The translations under genes and the position numbers were made by a program. Under the pieces are notes generated by a model. The model made no database searches and was not told where the DNA came from. It worked only from the letters and a program-made list of their open reading frames with translations. Below are positions 1 to 7,662 of a stretch of DNA of 39,533 bases, one piece after another (positions within the stretch are counted from its first letter, which is position 1; each line of letters starts with the position of its first letter). This stretch comes from Rhodocyclales bacterium (GTDB lineage: Bacteria; Pseudomonadota; Gammaproteobacteria; Burkholderiales; Rhodocyclaceae), in NCBI GenBank assembly GCA_026399415.1, contig JAPLQZ010000104.1, positions 1-39,533 of the forward strand, in the 5' to 3' direction.

Positions 1-63
1 CCCTTCGTACGCTTCTTCGAATCTCATCTTCCGGATCTCCTGTAGCAGTTCCGTCCGTTTCAT
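1..63 (-). CDS. Transposase N-terminus (ISNCY-like), cut by window edge
   Basis: Only the first 21 codons are visible, reading leftward from an ATG at 63-61. The peptide begins MKRTELLQEIRKMRFEEAYE, which I recognise as the conserved start of a helix-turn-helix transposase family often labelled ISNCY/IS1202-like (DDE integrase core). In full-length members a GRLTQEEAA-type helix-turn-helix normally follows. A G-rich stretch sits just before the start codon. The outward-facing sequence at 92-123 carries two copies of an octamer expected of an IS end, which supports the call. The catalytic domain lies outside the window, so intactness cannot be judged. Family assignment rests on memory of one short motif. 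Confidence 0.6.
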   Translation of the reverse strand, partial: MKRTELLQEIRKMRFEEAYEG

Positions 64-91
64 CTCGTTCCCCCTTCGGGGCACTATGACA

Positions 92-123
92 ACCGGACAG
101 TTGTCGTGCTACAGAACCGGACA
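92..123. repeat. Probable IS terminal region with repeated octamer
   Basis: ACCGGACA occurs at 92-99 and again at 116-123, 24 bp apart in the same orientation, each preceded by A. Read outward from the transposase start this is a twice-repeated TGTCCGGT. This looks like the terminal repeat and subterminal transposase-binding site of the element, putting the IS end near base 123-126. The opposite end is outside the window, so the inverted repeat and target duplication cannot be confirmed. Confidence 0.5.
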
Positions 124-224
124 CATCACGAACTCGCAACACTAACTTGACAGCTTGCCGCCACAGGCGCTAAATGCCGGCCTCACACTGAAACGATTCA
201 ATCCCACCGCAGGAGAAAACCACA

Positions 225-986
225 ATGACGCCACCCCCACTAGCCTCGCGCGAGGCGTTACGCGAACAGCGTTTCAGCGATGTCTGGAGCAAGGAACTGA
301 ACGATGCGTTTGCGGACATCGCCCCCTACTACGACCGGGGCAATGAAATTGCCGCACTCGGCTTGTGGAGCACCTTTCTCAAGCGCTTCATGCGGTCGGT
401 GGACATCAAGCCGAAACAGAAGACGCTGGATGTCTGTGCCGGCACCAACGCCATCGGCATCGCCCTGCTCAAGCGCGAGCCGACGCTGGACGTGCACGCC
501 ATGGATCGCAGCGCCGAGATGCAGACCGTCGGCCAGCAGCGCGCCGCCGCCCTGGGCTTCCATATCAAGAGCACCATCGGCGATGTGCACACACTGCCCT
601 TCCCCGACAACCATTTCGACGTTGTCACGATACAGTTCGCCTCGCGCCATTTGCGTGTGCGCGAAGTGTTCACCGAGATACTGCGGGTGCTCAAGCCCGG
701 CGGGCATTTCCATCACTCCGACATGCTGCGCCCGCGCAACGTGGTCGTGAAGACGTTGTATTACGCCTACCTCAAGGCCTGCCTGAATTTCACCAGCCTG
801 ATCGTCGGCAGCGGGCCGGCGGCGACTAAATTCAAACAGTATTTCATCGACGCGCTGGACCTGTTCTACACCGCCGAAGAACTGTCGATCGTGCTGCGCG
901 AACTGGGTTACGTCGATGTCACTGTGGATACGGTGTTCTACGGCATGCTCGGCTTCCATCGCGCGGTCAAGCCTGTAAAGGCCTGA
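225..986 (+). CDS. UbiE/MenG-like class I SAM methyltransferase
   Basis: A 253-aa protein with a class I SAM-methyltransferase fold. Motif I is LDVCAGTNAIG (about residues 68-78), followed by the acidic HAMDRS loop, LPFPDNHFDVVT and the E-x2-RVLKPGG motif typical of UbiE/COQ5 (demethylmenaquinone or ubiquinone-precursor C-methylation). The FGLRN signature of true UbiE is replaced by FASRHLR, so this is a relative and not the orthologue. A good ribosome site (AGGAG, 211-215) precedes the ATG. It lies between the IS and the respiratory regulators, converging on the response regulator with a 27-bp gap. An arsenite methyltransferase (ArsM) is unlikely because only two scattered cysteines are present. 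A role in quinone tailoring for the adjacent respiratory system is inference only. Confidence 0.6.
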   Translation: MTPPPLASREALREQRFSDVWSKELNDAFADIAPYYDRGNEIAALGLWSTFLKRFMRSVDIKPKQKTLDVCAGTNAIGIALLKREPTLDVHAMDRSAEMQTVGQQRAAALGFHIKSTIGDVHTLPFPDNHFDVVTIQFASRHLRVREVFTEILRVLKPGGHFHHSDMLRPRNVVVKTLYYAYLKACLNFTSLIVGSGPAATKFKQYFIDALDLFYTAEELSIVLRELGYVDVTVDTVFYGMLGFHRAVKPVKA

Positions 987-1013
987 CGGCGGTTGGTCGC
1001 GATGGCATGGGAG

Positions 1014-2333
1014 TCAGCCTTCCGCCATCTCCAGCTTGCGCATTTTTTCCCACAGGTTCTTGCGACTGATGCCGAGCAGGGCGGCGGTGTCGGCGATACG
1101 ACCGTCGCACTCGGTCAGCGCACGGCGGATGTAGGCGCGCTCGCATTCCTGCAGATGGTCACTGAGCGGCTGCCGTAACGCATCGCCTTCTGCGGCAGGC
1201 GAGCCACTGGTGCCGAACAGGTTTTCGGCATTCAGCGACGGGCTCAGTGAGAGAACGCTGGCGCGCTCCAAGCAGTGCTGCAGTTCGCGCACGTTGCCCG
1301 GCCAGGGATAGCGGGTCAAGGCGCGCTCGGCGTCGGCCGTCAGCGCACGACGTGTTTCGCCCTTGCTTGCCCGTTCATCGAGAAAGCCTGCCGCCAGCCA
1401 CAGAATGTCTTCCTGTCGCTCACGCAGGGGCGGCACCTCCAGGTGGATGACGTGGATCCGGTAATACAGATCCTCGCGGAAGCTGCCTTTCTCCACCATG
1501 GCTTTCAGGTCGTGATGGGTGGCGCATATCAGCCGGATATCCACCTTGTGTGGAGTGGCGCCGCCGACGCGAACCACCATCCGGTCCTGAATCGCGCGCA
1601 ACAGTTTGACCTGCATCGAAGGCGGCATTTCGCCAATCTCGTCGAGGAACAATGAACCGCCGTCCGCCTGCTCGAAAACTCCGCGCCGTTCCCGGTCGGC
1701 GCCGGTGAAGGCGCCCTTCTCGTGACCGAACAGCTCCGACTCGATCAGGTTCTCCGCTATCGCGCCGCAATTCACGGCGACGAAAGGGGTCTTGCCATCC
1801 GGGTCGCCGGCGCGATGCAGCGCACGCGCCACCTGTTCCTTGCCGGCACCGGATTCGCCGGAGATCAGCACCGCACTGCGACTGGCGGCCAGTCGCGGCA
1901 GCAGGCCTTCGATATGTCGCATGCTGGTGGAAATACCCAGCCGCGCCGTGGTGTTGGGGGCCGGTTGCTGGCGCTCGCACAAACTGCGGATCTTGCCGAT
2001 CAGTTCGCCGACATTGAACGGCTTGGTGACGTAATCGTGGGCTCCCAGCTTCAGCAGCCGCACCGCCTGATCGATGGCGCCGTAGCCGGTGATGAAAATG
2101 AATGGAGCGATCGCCTGACCGCTGGCAAGCAGATCGCCAAACAGCTGTTCGCCGCTGACATCCGGCAGATTGATGTCGCTCACCACCACGCTGTAGCGGC
2201 GCTGGCCGAGGCCGCGCCGCGCGGACTTGCCATCGCGATACCAGTCGCAGGCGAAACCCTCGAAGTCGAGCCGCTCGGAAAGCGCCTCGCCGATGATGGG
2301 GTCGTCCTCGATCAGGCCGATGCGGTGCTGCAT
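1014..2333 (-). CDS. NtrC-type sigma-54 response regulator (AioR/ArxR-like)
   Basis: A 439-aa three-domain activator. The receiver (about 1-120) has the DD pair at 10-11, phosphoacceptor D53 and K104. The AAA+ domain has Walker A GESGAGKE (159-166), the sigma-54 contact loop GAFTGA (207-212) and Walker B LFLDEIGE (228-235). A Fis-type helix-turn-helix is at the C-terminus (about 400-435). The start is the ATG at 2333, chosen because translation from it begins exactly at the receiver; it overlaps the kinase gene by 22 bp, indicating one transcript. The gene order binding protein-kinase-regulator matches aioXSR/arxXSR of arsenite oxidisers. Its probable targets are the GTTAC-N6-GTAAC palindromes at 4642, 4694 and 5002 and the sigma-54 promoter at 4795-4810. 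The family and domain calls are secure; the arsenic link is contextual. Confidence 0.93.
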   Translation of the reverse strand: MQHRIGLIEDDPIIGEALSERLDFEGFACDWYRDGKSARRGLGQRRYSVVVSDINLPDVSGEQLFGDLLASGQAIAPFIFITGYGAIDQAVRLLKLGAHDYVTKPFNVGELIGKIRSLCERQQPAPNTTARLGISTSMRHIEGLLPRLAASRSAVLISGESGAGKEQVARALHRAGDPDGKTPFVAVNCGAIAENLIESELFGHEKGAFTGADRERRGVFEQADGGSLFLDEIGEMPPSMQVKLLRAIQDRMVVRVGGATPHKVDIRLICATHHDLKAMVEKGSFREDLYYRIHVIHLEVPPLRERQEDILWLAAGFLDERASKGETRRALTADAERALTRYPWPGNVRELQHCLERASVLSLSPSLNAENLFGTSGSPAAEGDALRQPLSDHLQECERAYIRRALTECDGRIADTAALLGISRKNLWEKMRKLEMAEG

Positions 2334-3787
2334 GAGGTTTCTCCAAGAGGAAGATTGACGACGAACTCGACCTGGCCATCGATATTTCTGGCCGCAATGC
2401 GACCGCCAAGCTGAGTCACGATCTGGTAGGTCACCCAGAGGCCGAGGCCGTGGCCGCCGGGGCGAGTCGAGGCGAAAGGCTCGAACAGATGGGCAAGCTG
2501 TTCGTCGCCGAGCAGGGTGCCATCGTTGCGGACCACGATCGACAGCCAGGCTTCGGAATCCTCTTTTCGGCCCAGCCACAAGCTCACGTGGCCACCTTCG
2601 GCCGCCGCCTGCACGGCGTTGAGCAGCAGGTTGATCAGTATCTGGCGTACCAGACTGGCCGGCGCCGGCAATTCCACCGGCATGGCCGCCGACCATTCAA
2701 GCTGGATGCGGCGCTTGCCGACCTGCGGCTGGATCAGGGTATGAATATCCTCCAGGTCGTGCTGGTTCAGCGGCCGGGCCTGCACCCGGGTTTGCACCAG
2801 CAGCGCGGCGACGGTATCGCGAATCTGCATCAGGCCGCGATCGATCAGTTCAAGGCTGCGCAGCGCGCGCGGATCGAGATCGCGCCGCAGCTTGAGCGTA
2901 TCGACGACGGTGATCAGCCCGGCCAGGGGGTTGTTGATTTCGTGGGCAATGCCGGCGGTGAGCTGGCCAATCGCCGCCAACCGTTCCGACTTGACCATTT
3001 CGTTTTCGAGTGCGGCCTTGTCGCGCAGCGCCAGCACCATGCGGTCATAAGCATGAAACAGCTGGCCAAGTTCGTCGTCATAGGGATACAGATCCGCCGG
3101 CAGCGGCTGCGGCACCGTCTCCGGCATCATGCCCATGCGCTGCGCCAGATCGACCAGCGGCGCCGCCATGCGGCCGCCCCAGTACCAGTTGATGGGAATC
3201 AGCACCGCCAGCACCAGCAGGCCCAGTCCGAGGCCCTGCCAAAGGGTATCGATGAACCATGGATGGAAGACCGACTTCGCATAGCGCAGTACCAGATGCC
3301 CCAGTTGCGCGTCGTTATCGGTGATCGGCAGGGCCACGTAGAGATAGCTGGAGCCCTCCGGCTCCAGTACCAGCGGCCATTTGGTCCCGGGGCCAAGCTG
3401 CGTGCTCAACAGCTTCCAGTCGGCGCCCAGCGCCGCGGCCGCGGCCAGCATCGGCAGCGTATCCGGGTCACTGGAGACAAAGACCTTGTGGTCCGGGGCC
3501 AGAACCACCACGGCATCGACCTCGACCGGAGTTTGCGCCGATTCGCCGCGAATCGGCGAGCGCACGATCTCGAAGGCACGCCAGACGTCGTCGTGCAACA
3601 GCGTCGGCGCCACCGTGTTGGCGAGGGTATGCCCGAGATTGCCGGCGCTGATCACCACGGCGTTCTTCATGTCCTCATAAGCGCGCGCCATCAGCGCGGC
3701 GCCGACGACGAAAATCGAAAAGCTGATCAGGAAGGACGTCCACAACGGAATCTTGTGGCGGAAGGAAAGGTTGAACAGCCAGCGCAT
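2312..3787 (-). CDS. Membrane sensor histidine kinase (AioS/ArxS-like)
   Basis: A 491-aa kinase with a transmembrane helix near residues 14-35, a periplasmic domain of about 140 residues, and a second helix near 184-204. A HisKA domain carries the H-box GIAHEINNPLAG (H282). The HATPase domain has the N-box LINLLLNAVQAA and a G-box GGHGLGLW. It is the partner of the response regulator downstream and of the periplasmic binding protein upstream: its ATG shares one base with the binding-protein TGA (TGATG), so the three genes are translationally coupled. By analogy with AioXSR, the periplasmic domain would read the ligand state of the binding protein. No cytoplasmic PAS or Cys-rich sensor module is visible, consistent with sensing from outside. 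Confidence 0.93.
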   Translation of the reverse strand: MRWLFNLSFRHKIPLWTSFLISFSIFVVGAALMARAYEDMKNAVVISAGNLGHTLANTVAPTLLHDDVWRAFEIVRSPIRGESAQTPVEVDAVVVLAPDHKVFVSSDPDTLPMLAAAAALGADWKLLSTQLGPGTKWPLVLEPEGSSYLYVALPITDNDAQLGHLVLRYAKSVFHPWFIDTLWQGLGLGLLVLAVLIPINWYWGGRMAAPLVDLAQRMGMMPETVPQPLPADLYPYDDELGQLFHAYDRMVLALRDKAALENEMVKSERLAAIGQLTAGIAHEINNPLAGLITVVDTLKLRRDLDPRALRSLELIDRGLMQIRDTVAALLVQTRVQARPLNQHDLEDIHTLIQPQVGKRRIQLEWSAAMPVELPAPASLVRQILINLLLNAVQAAAEGGHVSLWLGRKEDSEAWLSIVVRNDGTLLGDEQLAHLFEPFASTRPGGHGLGLWVTYQIVTQLGGRIAARNIDGQVEFVVNLPLGETSCSTASA

Positions 3788-4680
3788 CAGGCTTCGCCAA
3801 AGGCGCGCATCATGCGCACGACTGGCTCATAGAGCGCCTGGCTGCCGGCAGTGAACCCATCCAGGTGCAGGCGGGCGAGCAGGCGGCGTCCCGCTTCAGT
3901 CTTTGGCGTATCAAGCAGATGGCGCTGCATCAGCTGAAAGTCGGCGGTGGAAACCGAGCGGTGACTGACGAAGGGCGGAAAGCCATACTCCGGCGAGCGC
4001 CACACCACCCGGGTGCGCAAGGCCAGCGCCGGCTCGACGTGAACCAGGGTGTCCCGGATATAGCTATCGACCGCGCCGCCCTGCGCCAGTCCGCTGGCGA
4101 CCGCTTCCACCACCTTGCGGTGCGAATAGGTGAAGAAGGTCTTGCGGAAGAAATTTGCGGGGTTGCGACCCAGCTGACGGATTTCGTAACGCGGCGCGAG
4201 GTAGCCGGTATTCGAATACGGATCGGCATAGGCAAACACGCTGCCGGCCAGATCGGCCATGGATTTGACCTGGTCGTTCTCCTTGCGCACGATCAGGTAG
4301 GAACGGTAATAGGGCCGCCTCTGATACAGCGGCACCGCCAGGAGGCGCACCTCCTGCTTGAGATGCAGATACGGATAGTCGCAGATCCAGGCGAAGTCCA
4401 GTTTTTCCAGTCGCAGCAGATCCATGGTTTCGCGGTAGCTGTCGCGCTGCACGAACTCTACCGGGCGCTGCAGCGAGGCCGACATGAAGGCGCGCCAATC
4501 GTGGAGCAGGCTGTGCTGGTCATGCAGAAAGGCGGGTGTCATGCCGACACGTATCTTGCCGTCCGTGGCCCAGGACTTGCGCGACAGGCCGATCAGGCCG
4601 GTGGCGGCGAGGCATCCGCTACCGATCAGCCAGCGACGCCGGTTACGGTTCGGTAACGCGATTCGATTATCCGTAGGCAT
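3787..4680 (-). CDS. Periplasmic PhnD/AioX-like oxyanion-binding sensor protein
   Basis: A 297-aa exported protein of the phosphate/phosphonate-binding (PhnD, PBP type 2) superfamily. The N-terminus has an RRR run and a hydrophobic stretch (15-32); export could be Sec, Tat-like (RRRWLIG) or, less likely, lipoprotein at the single SGC. Later motifs include VGMTPAFL, ADPYSNTGYLAPRY and a YGFPPFVSH loop. Cys100 lies in FAWICDYPY, in the part of the fold where AioX proteins carry the cysteine reported as essential for arsenite binding (Cys108 of Agrobacterium AioX, from memory). Adjacent kinase and sigma-54 regulator genes, and no ABC permease, point to a sensing role rather than transport. Operator-like palindromes lie in its first codons (4642-4657) and just upstream (4694-4709), suggesting autoregulation. 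The true ligand (arsenite, arsenate, phosphite or another) is not shown by the sequence. Confidence 0.8.
   Translation of the reverse strand: MPTDNRIALPNRNRRRWLIGSGCLAATGLIGLSRKSWATDGKIRVGMTPAFLHDQHSLLHDWRAFMSASLQRPVEFVQRDSYRETMDLLRLEKLDFAWICDYPYLHLKQEVRLLAVPLYQRRPYYRSYLIVRKENDQVKSMADLAGSVFAYADPYSNTGYLAPRYEIRQLGRNPANFFRKTFFTYSHRKVVEAVASGLAQGGAVDSYIRDTLVHVEPALALRTRVVWRSPEYGFPPFVSHRSVSTADFQLMQRHLLDTPKTEAGRRLLARLHLDGFTAGSQALYEPVVRMMRAFGEA
4642..4657. promoter_or_regulatory. Operator-like palindrome copy 1
   Basis: GTTACGGTTCGGTAAC, perfect 5-bp arms with a 6-bp spacer. It lies within early codons of the binding-protein gene and is centred about 171 bp upstream of the predicted sigma-54 start site. 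Copy 2 is 52 bp away centre to centre, about five helical turns, placing both on one DNA face. Confidence 0.72.
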
Positions 4681-4693
4681 GGAGTCTCCATCA

Positions 4694-4709
4694 GTTACGG
4701 TCTGGTAAC
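4694..4709. promoter_or_regulatory. Operator-like palindrome copy 2
   Basis: GTTACGGTCTGGTAAC, same arms and spacer length as copy 1. It sits 14 bp upstream of the binding-protein ATG and is centred near -119 relative to the predicted start of the reductase transcript, a normal distance for an NtrC-type enhancer site. Binding here could also repress or autoregulate the minus-strand regulator operon. Confidence 0.75.
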
Positions 4710-4794
4710 CATCTTAACCGGTTTTCCCTGTCTGTTCTCTCGGCATCCGCGGCACCCGATCCCAATCTCATGAAAGCACATTGTTTAGTTCGGC

Positions 4795-4810
4795 TGGCAC
4801 GCTTCTCGCA
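4795..4810 (+). promoter_or_regulatory. Sigma-54 (-24/-12) promoter for the reductase genes
   Basis: TGGCACGCTTCTCGCA matches the sigma-54 consensus TGGCACG-N4-TTGCA at all fixed positions except one T to C change. The invariant GG (4796-4797) and GC (4808-4809) have the required 10-bp spacing. Transcription would start near 4821, giving a leader of about 265 nt before the reductase ATG. The divergent operon encodes a GAFTGA-containing sigma-54 activator. Confidence 0.8.
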
Positions 4811-4925
4811 AAGAGATATGCAACATGAAGTTCAGACGCCTATTGTGAAGCCGTCACTCCTCGCCACCCTGGATCGTCTTGCCGCGTCAAAAGCGCTGCA
4901 GGCCTTGCCGCGCGCCGCGCCGTGC

Positions 4926-4959
4926 CGCCAGCGCCGACTTCTGTCGGCGCCTGTTGGCG
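4926..4959 (+). other. Strong hairpin in the reductase mRNA leader
   Basis: GCGCCGAC (4931-4938) pairs perfectly with GTCGGCGC (4943-4950) around a TTCT loop. The stem is extended by CGCCA (4926-4930) with TGGCG (4955-4959) across a 4-nt bulge. No T-run follows, so it is not a classical terminator. It may stabilise the 5' end or control readthrough in the long leader. Apart from this hairpin, the promoter and the palindromes, I see no gene in the 406-bp gap. Confidence 0.5.
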
Positions 4960-5001
4960 GGGTACGAAGGAGGAGAACGGTTTCGATAGCGTCGATCGCA
5001 G

Positions 5002-5017
5002 GTTACCGCACGGTAAC
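5002..5017. promoter_or_regulatory. Operator-like palindrome copy 3
   Basis: GTTACCGCACGGTAAC has the same arms as copies 1 and 2 with a different spacer. It is about 190 bp downstream of the predicted sigma-54 start and 70 bp before the reductase ATG. A downstream site could act as a second enhancer or as a roadblock or repression element. Confidence 0.65.
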
Positions 5018-5086
5018 TTCGCGGCGCCAGAGACGATTCAGCTCACAGTTTCTCAAATTGATTGAATTTCGATACAGGAGGTAGTC

Positions 5087-7642
5087 ATGAGGTTGACCAG
5101 ACGTGATTTTATAAAGGCATCGGCCGCGTCCGCCGCCTGGACGCTCGCCGGCAGCGCGATGGCAGCCGTTCAGGAGAAGACCAGGGCCATCCCGGTGAAG
5201 AATGCGCTGGTGCCGCGCAAGGCCAGACCCAGCACTCCGCCCAAGGGCGAGTGGGTGGCCAGCACCTGCCAGGGCTGCACCCAGTGGTGTGCGATCCAGC
5301 TGTACGTGCAAGGGGGTCGCATGACCCGCGTGCGCGGCAACGAGATTTCCAAGAGCAATCACGGCTACGTCTGCCCGCGCGGCCACCTGATCCCGCAGAT
5401 GACCTACGATCCGGATCGCGTCAAGGTACCGATGAAGCGCACCAATGCGGCCAAGGGCCGTGGCATCGACCCGAAGTTCGTGCCGATCTCCTGGGACGAG
5501 GCGATCACCATCGTCGCCGACAAGATGATCGAGTTGCGCACCGCCGGCGAGCCCGAAAAGCTGCTTTACATGCGCGGCCGCTATTCGCCGACCTCCACCG
5601 ACCTCCTCTACGGCACCCTGCCCAAGATCTTCGGCACCGGCAACTACTACTCGCACAGCGCCCTCTGCGCCGAGGCCGAGAAGATGGGCCCGGGTTTCAC
5701 CCAGGGATTCGCCGGCTATCGCGACTACGACCTGGAGAAGACCAACTGTCTGGTCGTGTGGGGCTGCGACCCGCTGGCGTCCAATCGCCAGGTGCCGAAC
5801 ACCATTCATCGCTTCCATGAGATCGTCGCCCGCGGCACCGTGATCGCGGTCGATCCGCGCCTCTCGAATGCAGCGGCCAAGGCTCACGAATGGCTGCCGG
5901 TCAAGCCCGGCACCGACGGCGCGCTGGCCGGCGCCATCGCCCATGTGCTGCTGACCGAAGGCTTGTGGAACCGCGAATTCGTCGGTGACTTCAAGGATGG
6001 CAAGAACCTCTTCGTCGCCGGTGCAACAGTTGCCGAAGATGCCTTCGTCGAGAAGGAAACCTCAGGGCTGATCAAGTGGTGGAACCTGGAACTGAAGGAC
6101 CGCACGCCAGCCTTCGGGGCGAAGGAATCCGGCATTCCCGCCGACCAGATCGTGCGCGTCGCCCGCGCGATGGGCAAGGCGGCGCCCAAGACCGCCGTCT
6201 GGATGGGTCCCGGTGCCGCGATGTGGCCACGCGGCACCTATGCCGCGATGGCGGTGCATGCACTCAATGGCCTGGTCGGTTCGATCGATGTCGAAGGCGG
6301 CGTCTGGGAAGGCGCCAGCGGCCCCAAGCTGGACAAGTTTCCCAGCACCGAGAAGTTCATCGATGAAGTGGCCAAGAAGGGCTACAAGAACCACGGCACC
6401 GACGTCCGCGGCAAGAAGGACATGCCGGCCTTCATGACTTCACCGATCAACCACGTGCCCAACATGCTGTTGAAGAGCCCCGACGCAATCAAGGTGGTGC
6501 TCTCTTCGTGGAGCAACTTCAACTTCTCCGCCACCGGCGCCGGCCGCTGGGACCAGGTACTGGCCAAGGTGCCCTTCTTTGCCCACATGGTCACCAATCC
6601 ATCGGAAATGACCCAGTTTGCCGACATCGTGCTGCCCTCCACCCACAACAGCAGCGAAGGCTGGTCGATCGTCACCAACATGTCCAACGGCTATGGCTAC
6701 GCCTCGATCCAGCAGAACCCGATCAAGCGTGTCTTCGAAGGCAAGCAGGAAGAGACCGAGGTGATGTGGCTGCTGGCGCAGAAGTTGAAAGCCAAGGGCT
6801 TCCCCAACCTGGCCGACTACTACGACACGGTCAAGGACCCGGAGACCGGCAAGTCGGCGACCAACGAGCTGGAATTCAGCGAGTTCGCCGCCAAACTCAC
6901 CAGCGCCCCGATCTGGAACGGCAAGGAAGTGCTCAAGGGCGACGCGCAGATCAAGAGCTGGGCCGAGTTCAAGGCCAGGGGCATGTTCCACGGTCCGCGC
7001 TACACCCTCAAGAAGGGCTGGGGCGGCAAGTTCAAGACCGAGACCAAGAAGTTCGAGTTCTACAGCGCGACGCTGAAGAAGAAGCTCGAGGAACACGCCA
7101 AGAAACACGAGACCACCACCGACGACATCCTCACGGTCAGCGGCTATACGGCGCGCGGCGATCTAGCCTTCGTGCCGCACTACGAGGAACCCAAGCGGCA
7201 CGGCAGCATGGCGGACTTCCCGTTCGACTTCGTCGACTACAAGTCGCGTCTGAACCGTGAAGGCCGCTCGCAGAACCTGCCCTGGTATCAGGAGTTCAAG
7301 AAGGTCGATCCCGGCGATGTCTCCTGGGGCGATGTGGTCAAGATGAATCCGGCCGACGGTGCCAAACTGGGCCTGAAGTCCGGCGACAGGGTAACCATCA
7401 CCTCGCTGGCGGGTTCGATCACCGTCGACCTCAAGTTGTGGGAGGGGGTGCGTCCCGGCACCGTGGCCAAGTGCTACGGCCAGGGCCACTGGGCCTACGG
7501 CCGCGTCGCGTCCAAGGACTACGCCAAGGCCGCTGCGCTCGGCGGCAACAACAACGAGATTCTGGTCGATGACTACGACCGGCTGAGTGGCGCCACGGCC
7601 CGCAACGGTGGCTTCACCGGTGTGCGGATCGCCAAAGCCTGA
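5087..7642 (+). CDS. arrA: Respiratory arsenate reductase-like molybdopterin catalytic subunit
   Basis: An 851-aa molybdenum bis-MGD oxidoreductase of the DMSO-reductase family, about the length of known ArrA proteins. A Tat signal (RRDFIK, 5-10; cleavage likely after AMA at 26) sends it folded to the periplasm. The [4Fe-4S] site is C61-x2-C64-x3-C68-x27-C96, the ArrA spacing. The substrate pocket shows R165-Y166 in RGRY, H190-S191, Mo-ligand C194, K199 and Y211; order and spacing parallel the arsenate-binding residues I recall for Shewanella ANA-3 ArrA. Arsenite-oxidising ArxA is reported to have GRGWG where this has RGRY. It has a strong ribosome site (AGGAGG, about 5076-5081) and is followed 20 bp later by the ferredoxin subunit. 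Expected reaction: arsenate to arsenite, with electrons from quinol. Antimonate or another oxyanion cannot be excluded from sequence. Confidence 0.8.
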   Translation: MRLTRRDFIKASAASAAWTLAGSAMAAVQEKTRAIPVKNALVPRKARPSTPPKGEWVASTCQGCTQWCAIQLYVQGGRMTRVRGNEISKSNHGYVCPRGHLIPQMTYDPDRVKVPMKRTNAAKGRGIDPKFVPISWDEAITIVADKMIELRTAGEPEKLLYMRGRYSPTSTDLLYGTLPKIFGTGNYYSHSALCAEAEKMGPGFTQGFAGYRDYDLEKTNCLVVWGCDPLASNRQVPNTIHRFHEIVARGTVIAVDPRLSNAAAKAHEWLPVKPGTDGALAGAIAHVLLTEGLWNREFVGDFKDGKNLFVAGATVAEDAFVEKETSGLIKWWNLELKDRTPAFGAKESGIPADQIVRVARAMGKAAPKTAVWMGPGAAMWPRGTYAAMAVHALNGLVGSIDVEGGVWEGASGPKLDKFPSTEKFIDEVAKKGYKNHGTDVRGKKDMPAFMTSPINHVPNMLLKSPDAIKVVLSSWSNFNFSATGAGRWDQVLAKVPFFAHMVTNPSEMTQFADIVLPSTHNSSEGWSIVTNMSNGYGYASIQQNPIKRVFEGKQEETEVMWLLAQKLKAKGFPNLADYYDTVKDPETGKSATNELEFSEFAAKLTSAPIWNGKEVLKGDAQIKSWAEFKARGMFHGPRYTLKKGWGGKFKTETKKFEFYSATLKKKLEEHAKKHETTTDDILTVSGYTARGDLAFVPHYEEPKRHGSMADFPFDFVDYKSRLNREGRSQNLPWYQEFKKVDPGDVSWGDVVKMNPADGAKLGLKSGDRVTITSLAGSITVDLKLWEGVRPGTVAKCYGQGHWAYGRVASKDYAKAAALGGNNNEILVDDYDRLSGATARNGGFTGVRIAKA

Positions 7643-7662
7643 GCGCCGGCCATAAGGAGAAC

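Noticed and set aside
225-986. Arsenite methyltransferase ArsM
   Set aside because: ArsM needs three or four conserved cysteines for arsenite; only two unrelated cysteines are present, and the motifs are UbiE-like.
4870-4883. Second sigma-54-like sequence (TGGATCGTCTTGCC)
   Set aside because: The GG-to-GC spacing is two bases too short for a -24/-12 promoter.
4770-5084. Open frame of 104 codons in the reductase leader
   Set aside because: Arg/Ala/Leu-rich translation without recognisable motifs, overlapping the sigma-54 promoter, hairpin and palindrome; no ribosome site.
5087-7642. Anaerobic arsenite oxidase ArxA as the identity of the molybdoenzyme
   Set aside because: The regulator layout fits arx, but the pocket motif is RGRY as in ArrA rather than the GRGWG reported for ArxA, and no ArxC/NrfD gene follows. 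Kept only as an alternative.
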